From assembly GCA_026984895.1 (NCBI GenBank), contig JALSRF010000294.1:1-11410 (forward strand): 11,410 nucleotides of DNA, read 5' to 3'. This DNA comes from Paracoccaceae bacterium. Lineage in GTDB: Bacteria; Pseudomonadota; Alphaproteobacteria; Rhodobacterales; Rhodobacteraceae. The notes below the pieces were generated by a model. That model saw nothing but the letters and a program-made list of their open reading frames with translations, made no database searches and had not been told where the DNA came from. Shown here one piece after another: positions 1 through 7,140 of the stretch (position 1 is the stretch's first letter; each line of letters opens with the position of its first letter). The position numbers and the translations under genes are program-made.

Positions 1-334
1 CCATGAAAACCGCGCCGGCGAACATGGTCATCTGCACCCCGCCAAACAGGATCAGCGCCCCGACACCGGCATCCAGCGTCACATAGGCAAAGGAAAAGCC
101 CAGCACATAAACCGCCAGCATCGCCGCCGAGAGAAGCCTCCGCCGCGCGCGCCAGGGCACAGCGGCACCGCGGCGCACCGCGACCAGAAGCAACAGGAAC
201 AGCGCGCCGGACAAAAGCCGGATGGCGGCAAAACCCGCCGGCCCGGCGGCGCCGCCCGCCAGCGCAAGCCGGTTCAGCACGGAATTGGCGGCAAAGGCGG
301 TCATCGCCAGGCCGGTCAGCAGAAAAAGACGCAT
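1..334 (-). CDS. EamA/DMT-family transporter, N-terminal part (cut by window edge)
   Basis: This is the first 111 codons of an integral membrane protein whose remainder lies to the left of the window. Reading the minus strand from the ATG at 334-332 gives a start MRLFLLTGLAMTAFAANSVL and about four hydrophobic segments, near residues 3-20, 33-53, 67-86 and 90-111, separated by short Arg-rich loops (residues 54-66 hold many Arg). The pattern 'AANSVLNRLAL' followed by a Gly/Ala-rich stretch and 'AIRLLSGALF' is typical of the first EamA repeat of drug/metabolite transporters, usually about 280-300 residues with ten helices. The substrate cannot be inferred; the superfamily exports amino acids, nucleotides and other metabolites across the inner membrane. 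It is transcribed away from the gene at 610, and 275 bp separate the two starts. Family call is good, function open. Confidence 0.8.
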   Translation of the reverse strand, partial: MRLFLLTGLAMTAFAANSVLNRLALAGGAAGPAGFAAIRLLSGALFLLLLVAVRRGAAVPWRARRRLLSAAMLAVYVLGFSFAYVTLDAGVGALILFGGVQMTMFAGAVFM

Positions 335-609
335 GGCCGCGACGCTAACGCCCCCGCCCCGGCAAGGGAAATCAACTTGCAGCGACAGACCGCGCACCCG
401 GGGCGACGCGGGCCAGACCCCGGAAAAGGAAAAAGGCGGCCCGATCGGAACCGGTGAATGCGACAGGCGGCCGGCTTCATGCCGCCCCCCGAAGCGCCCG
501 AACCGTTGTTGGCGTGCGCGGCGGGCGGCACGCGCGCGCAGCGCAGGTTGGCTCCAGCGCCTTGCGCAGGGGATTTGCGCCCCAGGGCCGATGCTGCTAA
601 CGTTCTGTC
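335..609. other. Divergent intergenic region
   Basis: This 275-bp, very GC-rich gap lies between two divergent genes and must hold both promoters, but I see no convincing pair of promoter boxes. A 6-bp inverted repeat (GGCGGC at 466-471, GCCGCC at 481-486) has no T-run on either side, so it is not an intrinsic terminator. A weak candidate for the rightward gene is TTGCGC (575-580), 17 nt, then TAACGT (598-603). This would place the transcript start almost on the ATG at 610, a leaderless arrangement, but the -10 match is poor. Short reading frames here look like shadows with no supported start. Confidence 0.35.
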
Positions 610-1362
610 ATGTTGCGATTTTTCATGTTTCTCGGTGGCGCCACCGCTTTGCTGGTCGGCGCCTATTTCCTGCATATCCCGGTGTTGAAATACTGGACCC
701 GCCCGGCGCCAGGCTCCGCGCTGACCACCTACACGCCGCTGGACCGGGGCGCGCGGGGCGAAACCCATGAAATCGCGCGGCTCTACTCCGGGCGCACCGT
801 CGCGCTGTTTTACGACCGCAAACGCGACCAATACGCGGTGATCGCCGTGCTGCCCGACCATGAGGACGAGGTCTATTCCGAGTTTCACCGCATCACCCTT
901 TCGGCCGAAGGGAAGGTGCTGCAGACCGTCCCGGTGCGCCGCGACACCATTGGGGAAATGCTTGACGATCCGGCCTACGAAAGCATGCCGCCGGCCCCCG
1001 GCAAGACCGGTGCCGCGGACCGGATCGAACTGGTGCATTACCAGTATGAAACATTCACGACCTGGCCCTACCTCTACTATTTCATCCCCGTGATCCCGAA
1101 CAACTGGCAGGGCACCGGCTATTTCCGCATTCTTGCAGACGGCGATGAATTCAGGGTTCGCCTGCGCACCGATTACGAGGGCGGTTTCCTGTATGCCGCC
1201 GGGCCGGTGGACGGGAAGCTTTTCCTGCGCCAACGGCCGGCCCCGGCCCACGGGCTGACCTTTCTGGAGGTTGGCGAGGCGTCATACCTGCGCGACATGA
1301 ACGGGGTGGAAACCCATCGGCCCGGATACGGGCTTTACGTGATTCGCAAACGCAGCGAATGA
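610..1362 (+). CDS. Membrane-anchored protein of unknown function
   Basis: I do not recognise this 250-residue protein. Residues 2-22 are strongly hydrophobic (MLRFFMFLGGATALLVGAYF begins the protein) with few charges before them, so a single N-terminal membrane anchor or uncleaved signal is likely, leaving about 225 residues outside the cytoplasm. The rest is mixed polar/aromatic, with an aromatic and proline-rich patch near residues 147-170 (WPYLYYFIPVIPNNWQ) and many charged residues, as in a folded soluble domain. No cysteine pair, catalytic motif or repeat stands out. The start is well fixed: an in-frame TAA at 598-600 leaves ATG 610 as the first start codon, although no clear Shine-Dalgarno sequence precedes it. 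The gene converges on groEL, and its TGA shares a base with the T-run of the groEL terminator. Codon use matches its neighbours, so it looks native. Confidence 0.75.
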   Translation: MLRFFMFLGGATALLVGAYFLHIPVLKYWTRPAPGSALTTYTPLDRGARGETHEIARLYSGRTVALFYDRKRDQYAVIAVLPDHEDEVYSEFHRITLSAEGKVLQTVPVRRDTIGEMLDDPAYESMPPAPGKTGAADRIELVHYQYETFTTWPYLYYFIPVIPNNWQGTGYFRILADGDEFRVRLRTDYEGGFLYAAGPVDGKLFLRQRPAPAHGLTFLEVGEASYLRDMNGVETHRPGYGLYVIRKRSE

Positions 1363-1365
1363 AAA

Positions 1366-1385
1366 GGGCCGCCCGAAGGCGGCCC
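1366..1385 (-). terminator. Intrinsic terminator of groESL
   Basis: Read on the minus strand this is GGGCCGCC-TTCG-GGCGGCCC followed by TTTT (1365-1362): a perfect 8-bp all-GC stem closed by a C(UUCG)G tetraloop, one of the most stable RNA loops, with a short U-run. It starts 29 nt after the groEL stop codon. On the plus strand the stem is followed by GATCCG with no T-run, so it should work in only one direction. Its U-run overlaps the stop codon of the converging gene at 1360-1362. Confidence 0.88.
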
Positions 1386-1414
1386 GATCCGAATTGTCGC
1401 GTGCAGCAGTCGGC

Positions 1415-3073
<1,659 letters not shown>

Positions 3074-3081
3074 TGTGCTTG

Positions 3082-3087
3082 CTCCTT
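3082..3087 (-). promoter_or_regulatory. Ribosome binding site of groEL
   Basis: AAGGAG on the minus strand lies 8 nt before the groEL ATG, giving groEL its own strong translation start within the 54-nt gap after groES. Confidence 0.85.
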
Positions 3088-3127
3088 GTCGTCTGAATTG
3101 AGAATCTGTGCCTGAGAGTCACGCGGA

Positions 3128-3415
3128 TCAGGAAATGATCCCCATGATGTCGCTTTCCTTCATGATCAGGAGTTCTTCGCCTTCAAGAACAACCTCGGTC
3201 CCCGACCATTTGCCGAAAAGGATCTTGTCGCCTTTCTTGACATCCATCGGAATGCGCTTGCCGTCTTCATCGCGCGCACCATCGCCGACGGCAACGACTT
3301 CGCCTTCGGCCGGCTTTTCCTTGGCCGTGTCGGGAATGATCAGCCCGCCAGCGGTTTTTTCGTCGCTCTCAACGCGGCGAACCAATACACGATCATGCAA
3401 CGGTGTGAATGCCAT
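3128..3415 (-). CDS. groES: 10 kDa co-chaperonin GroES
   Basis: GroES forms the seven-membered lid that closes the GroEL cavity. The product is 95 residues, the standard length, starting MAFTPLHDRVLVRRVESDEK. The mobile loop that binds GroEL is visible at about residues 17-35, with the hydrophobic contact stretch GGLIIP at 23-28, and the C-terminal strands contain GDKILFGKWSGTEV. I chose the ATG at 3415 because it matches the family's N-terminus and has AAGGAG 9 nt upstream. A further in-frame ATG at 3445 would add ten residues foreign to the family and would bring the ribosome binding site inside the gene. It is the first gene of the operon, directly behind the CIRCE operator. Confidence 0.98.
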   Translation of the reverse strand: MAFTPLHDRVLVRRVESDEKTAGGLIIPDTAKEKPAEGEVVAVGDGARDEDGKRIPMDVKKGDKILFGKWSGTEVVLEGEELLIMKESDIMGIIS

Positions 3416-3424
3416 CTCTGAACG

Positions 3425-3430
3425 CTCCTT
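3425..3430 (-). promoter_or_regulatory. Ribosome binding site of groES
   Basis: AAGGAG on the minus strand, 9 nt before the ATG at 3415. It decides the start of groES in favour of 3415 over the upstream ATG at 3445. Confidence 0.85.
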
Positions 3431-3452
3431 CGTTCGAGGTTTCATTTGGGTG

Positions 3453-3479
3453 TTAGCACTCGACTCTGGTGAGTGCTAA
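3453..3479 (-). promoter_or_regulatory. CIRCE operator (HrcA binding site) of groESL
   Basis: The inverted repeat is TTAGCACTC (3453-3461), a 9-nt spacer, then GAGTGCTAA (3471-3479). Both arms match the CIRCE consensus without mismatch and the spacing is canonical. It begins about 7 nt after the predicted -10 box, so it covers the expected transcription start and lies in the 5' leader of groES. In the family the repressor HrcA binds here and loses activity when heat or unfolded protein occupies GroEL, so groESL is expected to be autoregulated by chaperone availability. hrcA itself is not in the window. Confidence 0.97.
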
Positions 3480-3486
3480 CAGGAGG

Positions 3487-3515
3487 CATTTAGGGATGCC
3501 GCCCAAGCCTGTCAA
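3487..3515 (-). promoter_or_regulatory. Predicted groESL promoter (sigma-70 type)
   Basis: On the minus strand there is TTGACA (3515-3510), a 17-nt spacer, and TAAATG (3492-3487). The -35 is a perfect consensus match; the -10 is weak, with three of six bases. The position fits well: transcription would begin around 3480, at the edge of the CIRCE element. I see no clear CTTG/CCCCAT-type heat-shock sigma-32 pair with correct spacing, so regulation through HrcA looks more likely than through RpoH, though this cannot be settled by eye. Confidence 0.65.
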
Positions 3516-3603
3516 CAGTGTTGATTCCAGAAAGTTGGACAATGCCGGGCACGGCCTTCGTTTTGTCAAAATTCCGATTTAACAAATCGTCAACTAGTCA
3601 ACT
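3511..3603. repeat. GTCAAC repeats between groES and the lipoprotein gene
   Basis: The hexamer GTCAAC occurs at 3511-3516, 3589-3594 and 3597-3602; the last two are a direct repeat with an 8-nt period. The first copy is also half of an inverted repeat TCAAC-AGT-GTTGA (3512-3524) that overlaps the groES -35 box. This could be a binding site for a regulator of the divergent pair, but the motif is short and chance is possible. No clear promoter for the lipoprotein gene stands out in this stretch. Confidence 0.35.
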
Positions 3604-3618
3604 GTCCGGAGACAGATC

Positions 3619-4467
3619 ATGAAAACTGCATCCCGTTTGGCGGCCTTGCTCGGGCTGGCTGCCCTGTCGGCATGCGGCAATGTCACATCACGGGCGCAAC
3701 CGGTCTTCGCAACCTCTGGCACCAAAGTGGGCCCCGGATCCGAATTCCCGACGCAAGCCGTCAAGCGCTTTGTTCTGGTCAATGGCACCCGCAGCCTGAA
3801 GGATCAGACCATCAGGGTCTCGTTTTCCGCTGATGGGCAAACCGCCTATGTCGAACAGAACCACAAGAAATACACGCTGCCGCTGGTCGCCCCGGGTGAA
3901 TTTTATGCCGGCAACGCTGACCTGATCGATGAAATCACCCTTTCGGATGACGTGCACACGATGTTCTTCCAGGACAGCGTCGGCAGCGGCTACTATAATG
4001 GCGGGCACCTTGTCGTCGGCTACAAGACAAATCCGGCCCAGATGTCGCCCGCGACCCGCGGCGGCAGCGCCACCTATAACGGGCAGACCAGATTGAGCGT
4101 GCGCACCATGACCGGCAACGGGTTTTCGCGCGGCTCCACCACATTGACGGCCAATTTCGCAACCGGCGTGCTCAATGGCACGATGTCGACAACAGACGAC
4201 GCGGCCGCGGGTGGCACCATTGCAATCCCCGATGCGACGATCACGGTCAATCCGGGCGGCACGCAGAATATCTCGGGCAACCGCTTCTCGACCGACCTGG
4301 GGATCGCCTTTGTACCGGTGCCCGGCTCTGCCGTCACGATCGGCCAGGCCGGGCTTTCCGGCAACTTCTATGGCGTGAACGCGGCCAGCGCCGGTGGAAC
4401 CTATTGGGCCGAAGGCACGCTGAACGGCGGCCTCATGCTGATCGAAGGCGCGTTCGCCGCAAACTGA
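3619..4467 (+). CDS. Lipoprotein with transferrin-binding protein B-like C-terminal domain
   Basis: The 282-residue product begins with a lipoprotein signal peptide: MKTASRLAALLGLAALSAC, a charged start, a hydrophobic core and the lipobox LSAC with the acylated Cys at 19. The mature protein would be anchored in the outer membrane or exposed on the surface. Residues about 148-282 are Gly/Thr/Ser/Asn-rich with alternating strands (GGSATYNG at 148-155, NFATGVLNGTMS at 179-190, GLSGNFYGVNAASAGGTY at 245-262). This resembles the eight-stranded barrel of TbpB/Slam-type surface lipoproteins, whose hallmark is GxFYGxxAxxxGGxY. TbpB binds host transferrin, but many proteins with only this domain exist in free-living bacteria and have no known ligand, so iron uptake should not be assumed. 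GGAG at 3608-3611 supports the ATG at 3619. No TonB-dependent receptor or Slam gene lies within the window. It is divergent from groES. Confidence 0.72.
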   Translation: MKTASRLAALLGLAALSACGNVTSRAQPVFATSGTKVGPGSEFPTQAVKRFVLVNGTRSLKDQTIRVSFSADGQTAYVEQNHKKYTLPLVAPGEFYAGNADLIDEITLSDDVHTMFFQDSVGSGYYNGGHLVVGYKTNPAQMSPATRGGSATYNGQTRLSVRTMTGNGFSRGSTTLTANFATGVLNGTMSTTDDAAAGGTIAIPDATITVNPGGTQNISGNRFSTDLGIAFVPVPGSAVTIGQAGLSGNFYGVNAASAGGTYWAEGTLNGGLMLIEGAFAAN

Positions 4468-4514
4468 CGCTGGCGCGGCGGTTTTGCCCGGTGCGGCTTC
4501 ACCGCAAGCCCGGC

Positions 4515-5192
4515 TCAGGCCCGGGTGGCGGCGCGATAGGCCAGCAATCCCTCATGCCCTCTGGGCGTCAGGCGGTAAACACCGGTTTTCACCCGCTCGA
4601 ACCAGCCATAGTGATCGGCGGCCATGATCCGGGTCGCGGTTTCTACCCCGGTTGCGCGCGCCACATGCGCGCCCTTGCACGCACCATGCGCCGCCAGATG
4701 CGCAGCACAGGTCAGCGCGTCCTGGCGATAGGCAGTGACCAGGCCGACGCGGGTCTGGCCGCCCGCGTTCGGGTCTCCGACGCGGCGCTGGAATTCCCGC
4801 AACAGCCGCCCCTGCCGCTTTTTCGACTTGACCGGCCGGTAGGGCGCCGGGTCGCAATGGGCTTCGACCAGCCCGTCGCGCAGGCGCACCGTCAACAGCC
4901 CGATGCCCAGCCGCCGGCAAAGCGCGATGTTCTGTTTCAACGCCCCCGCAAACCGGCGCCCGCTGCCGCGCGGCACGCAGATATAGACCGCGTCGCTGAC
5001 CGCCTGTCGCGCCACCGCCTGATGGAACAACGACAGCGAAAAAGCGAGTTTCAGCTCGACGATCACCGGCTCTTCGCCGGCGCGCTGCGCCATCACGTCC
5101 ACCGCGCCAATCTCGGCCTTGACCTCGTATCCCTGCCCCTCGAGAAAGGCCTTTATCGGGGGGTAGAGATCGGTTTCCCGCGGTTTGTCCAT
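4515..5192 (-). CDS. DUF2161-type PD-(D/E)XK phosphodiesterase-like protein
   Basis: The 225-residue protein starts MDKPRETDLYPPIKAFLEGQ. The first half has the nuclease-fold signature: a helix, then GAVDVMA with Asp32, then VIVELKLAF with Glu46 and Lys48, giving the D-x(n)-ExK arrangement of the PD-(D/E)XK superfamily. A following helix contains Gln58 and Gln63 (HQAVARQAVSDAVY), as in several family nucleases. Residues about 155-225 (ALTCAAHLAAHGACKGAHVA... GVYRLTPRG) look like a winged-helix domain ending in a Tyr-x-Leu-Thr wing. This fits the DUF2161 family, predicted to cut phosphodiester bonds; its true substrate is unknown to me. The start at 5192 is chosen because the frame further upstream runs antisense-free but through the preceding gene. 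Twenty bp separate it from the hydrolase stop, so the two are probably co-transcribed. Confidence 0.8.
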   Translation of the reverse strand: MDKPRETDLYPPIKAFLEGQGYEVKAEIGAVDVMAQRAGEEPVIVELKLAFSLSLFHQAVARQAVSDAVYICVPRGSGRRFAGALKQNIALCRRLGIGLLTVRLRDGLVEAHCDPAPYRPVKSKKRQGRLLREFQRRVGDPNAGGQTRVGLVTAYRQDALTCAAHLAAHGACKGAHVARATGVETATRIMAADHYGWFERVKTGVYRLTPRGHEGLLAYRAATRA

Positions 5193-5212
5193 CGGCGGCT
5201 GTGGTCCTGGTT

Positions 5213-6010
5213 TCAAGCGGGATGCGCCAGAAACGCATCGAGCAGGGCGTTCACCCGGTCGGGGTTTTCGATCGCCGACATGTGCCCCGTGCCGGGAAGC
5301 CGTTCCAGCCGGGCACCGGGAATTGCGGCCGCGATGCGCTCGGATTCCTCGGGGGCGGTCGCCACGTCCTCTTCGCCCACGACGACAAGCGTGGGCGTCG
5401 AGATGCGCGCCAGTTCGTCGCGCACGCCCTTGCGTTCGATCACCCCCAGCGAAGAGCGCACCATGCCCCATCTGTCGTTGTTGCGGATGTGGTTGCGCCA
5501 GTATCTGCGCAACGCGGCGCGGGCCGGATCGCGCAGGAAGCTCTGGCCGAACAGGATCGGCATCACCTTGTCGGCGACCGCCCAAGGCCCCAGCCAGCGG
5601 GTGAAAAAGACCAGCTTGCGGTAGGCCCTGGCGTTCGGCTCGGGCTCGGCCGAGGTGTCAAGCAGCGTCAGCGAGCGCAACAGCTCTCCGTGTCGTGCCG
5701 CCAGGCGCATGCCGACGAACCCGCCCATCGACAGGCCCACGAAATGCACCGGAGCAATCCCCAGGGCGCGGATCAGCGCCGCCGCATCCTCGGCCAGGCT
5801 GTCCATGTCGTAGCCCGCCTCGGTCACCGCGCTCCGGCCCTGGCCGCGGTGGTCCCAGGCGATGCAGCGGTAGCGGCTGCTCAGGTGCTCGATCTGGGCG
5901 CGATACATCTCGCTGCTGAACAGAAGCCCGTGGGAAAACAGCACCACGTCGCCGTCGCCGCCGCTGTCGGTGTAGTGCAGTTGCGCCCCGTTGATCGCGA
6001 TCGTTGGCAT
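5213..6010 (-). CDS. Alpha/beta-fold hydrolase
   Basis: The 265-residue protein begins MPTIAINGAQLHYTDSGGDG and has a complete alpha/beta-hydrolase core. HG at 27-28 forms the oxyanion region, DHRGQGRS at 53-60 is the usual strand-turn, the nucleophile Ser94 lies in VGLSMGG, Asp215 in VVVGEEDVATAP is the acid, and His243 in PGTGHMS completes the triad. A helical cap lies around residues 125-190. The best guess is an esterase or lactonase similar to 3-oxoadipate enol-lactonase, but the substrate is not readable from sequence and no aromatic-degradation genes are nearby. GGGAGG (6020-6015) lies 4 nt before the ATG at 6010; an upstream start at 6055 would be less consistent with the family. It is followed closely by the DUF2161 gene and is divergent from the pyrophosphatase. 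Confidence 0.9.
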   Translation of the reverse strand: MPTIAINGAQLHYTDSGGDGDVVLFSHGLLFSSEMYRAQIEHLSSRYRCIAWDHRGQGRSAVTEAGYDMDSLAEDAAALIRALGIAPVHFVGLSMGGFVGMRLAARHGELLRSLTLLDTSAEPEPNARAYRKLVFFTRWLGPWAVADKVMPILFGQSFLRDPARAALRRYWRNHIRNNDRWGMVRSSLGVIERKGVRDELARISTPTLVVVGEEDVATAPEESERIAAAIPGARLERLPGTGHMSAIENPDRVNALLDAFLAHPA

Positions 6011-6087
6011 GGGCCCTCCCCCTGGTTGTTCTGCGCCCGAACGACAGAAGCACAATCCGCGTGCCCGCTTACGCTATCACATCAGGC

Positions 6088-6126
6088 CCGCCCGACAATC
6101 CGCCAGATAACCCGCCCGATGATCCG
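6088..6126. repeat. 12-nt tandem repeat, three units
   Basis: Three consecutive units CCGCCCGACAAT, CCGCCAGATAAC and CCGCCCGATGAT occupy 6088-6123 and are followed by the start of a fourth (CCG). The unit is a multiple of three, and one plus-strand frame would read Pro-Pro-Asp-Asn repeats. It lies upstream of the predicted pyrophosphatase promoter, so I regard it as non-coding. Confidence 0.7.
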
Positions 6127-6144
6127 AATGCGGATTTCTTGCCC

Positions 6145-6173
6145 TTAACATCCCCCGATCCGCCGCCTATAAG
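6145..6173 (+). promoter_or_regulatory. Predicted promoter of ppaC
   Basis: TTAACA (6145-6150), a 17-nt spacer and TATAAG (6168-6173) match the sigma-70 consensus at five of six bases in each box with ideal spacing. Transcription would start near 6180, leaving a leader of about 30 nt before the ATG at 6211. The -10 lies inside a small palindrome, CGCCT-ATA-AGGCG (6164-6176), which could be a repressor site or chance. Confidence 0.6.
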
Positions 6174-6210
6174 GCGCTCGACTTCAAACAGCATTCACCG
6201 GACCGACCCA

Positions 6211-7131
6211 ATGACCATCAAGATTTTCGGCCACAAGGCCCCCGATACCGACGCCACCTGCTCTGCGCTGATCTGGGAATGGTATCTGCGCGCGGTGCAG
6301 GGCAAGGAGGCGCGCGCCTTCGTGCTGGAGCCGCCCAACAGCGAGGCCCGCTTCGTGCTGGAGCGCTGGGGTGTGGCCATGCCCGAAACGCTGGGCCCGC
6401 TGAGCGCCGGCGACGAGGTGGTGATCGTCGATACCAACAACCCCGCCGAACTGCCCGATAACGTGAACGAGGCCGATATCGCCGAGGTGATCGACCACCA
6501 CCAGCTGAACGGCGGGCTGAAGACCCGCGCCCCGATCAAGGTGACGATCCGCCCGGTGGCGGCCACGGCGACGGTGATGAGCTGGCTGATCGGGCGCGAC
6601 ATGGACAAGGCCCCCGACGCGATCAAGGGGCTGATGCTGTCCTGCGTGCTGTCCGACACGCTGGAATTCCGCTCGCCCACCGCCACGCCCACCGACCGCG
6701 CGCTGGCCGACAGGCTGGCCGCCGACTTGGGCATCGACATCCCGGCCTATGCCGGAGAGATGTTCGCCGCGAAATCCGACGTATCGGCCTTTTCGGATGC
6801 CGAGCTTCTGACCATGGACAGCAAGCTGTTCGAGATCGACGGCAAGAAACTGCGGGTCTCGGTGCTGGAAACCACGGCGCCGGGGGTGGTGCTGGCACGC
6901 AAGGCCGGCCTGATGGCCGCAATGGACGAAGTGGCCGCGCGCGATGCGGTGGACCAGGTGCTGCTGTTCATCGTCGATATCCTGAACGAGGAAGCAACGC
7001 TTCTGGTGCCCGACGACATGGTGAAGGCAATTGCCGAAAAATCCTTCGGCGCCACGGCCAGCGGCGATACGGTGGTGCTGCCCGGCATCATGAGCCGCAA
7101 GAAACAGATCATCCCCAGCCTCAAGCTCTGA
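6211..7131 (+). CDS. ppaC: Manganese-dependent (family II) inorganic pyrophosphatase
   Basis: This cytoplasmic enzyme hydrolyses pyrophosphate to two phosphates, driving biosynthetic reactions that release PPi. The 306-residue product fits the family length. The N-terminal DHH domain shows all metal ligands: His8, Asp12 and Asp14 in GHKAPDTDAT, Asp74 in VIVDTNN, His96/His97 in VIDHHQ, and Asp149 in VLSDT. The C-terminal DHHA2 domain ends with the substrate-binding SRKKQIIP at 295-302. The ATG at 6211 places GHxxPDxD at the usual distance; the frame is open upstream to 6004 but that stretch contains the predicted promoter and lacks family similarity. No clear ribosome binding site precedes it. 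Family II enzymes are patchily distributed in proteobacteria, many of which use the unrelated family I or membrane-bound enzymes. It is the first gene of a short operon with the HAD hydrolase. Confidence 0.95.
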   Translation: MTIKIFGHKAPDTDATCSALIWEWYLRAVQGKEARAFVLEPPNSEARFVLERWGVAMPETLGPLSAGDEVVIVDTNNPAELPDNVNEADIAEVIDHHQLNGGLKTRAPIKVTIRPVAATATVMSWLIGRDMDKAPDAIKGLMLSCVLSDTLEFRSPTATPTDRALADRLAADLGIDIPAYAGEMFAAKSDVSAFSDAELLTMDSKLFEIDGKKLRVSVLETTAPGVVLARKAGLMAAMDEVAARDAVDQVLLFIVDILNEEATLLVPDDMVKAIAEKSFGATASGDTVVLPGIMSRKKQIIPSLKL

Positions 7132-7140
7132 ACGGTGACC

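Noticed and set aside
433..446. The 14-mer AAGGCGGCCCGATC occurs here and again at 1376-1389
   Set aside because: The copies flank the unknown gene in direct orientation, but 14 nt of GC-rich sequence with no extension, no transposase and no target-site signs is most easily chance; the second copy is part of the terminator.
316..1251. A 311-codon minus-strand open frame opposite the unknown protein
   Set aside because: The plus-strand gene at 610 has a sensible start, hydrophobic anchor and ordinary composition; the minus frame is Arg/Gly/His-rich, overlaps the transporter start and has no recognisable domain.
4468..4514. Terminator between the lipoprotein and DUF2161 genes
   Set aside because: Only a 5-bp stem (CGGTG 4489-4493 / CACCG 4500-4504) is present, with no T-run on either strand, so I did not list it as a terminator.
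5193..5585. N-terminal extension of the DUF2161 frame to 5585
   Set aside because: The extension lies inside the alpha/beta hydrolase gene in another frame and is Arg/Gly-rich; family similarity starts at MDKPRETDLY (5192).
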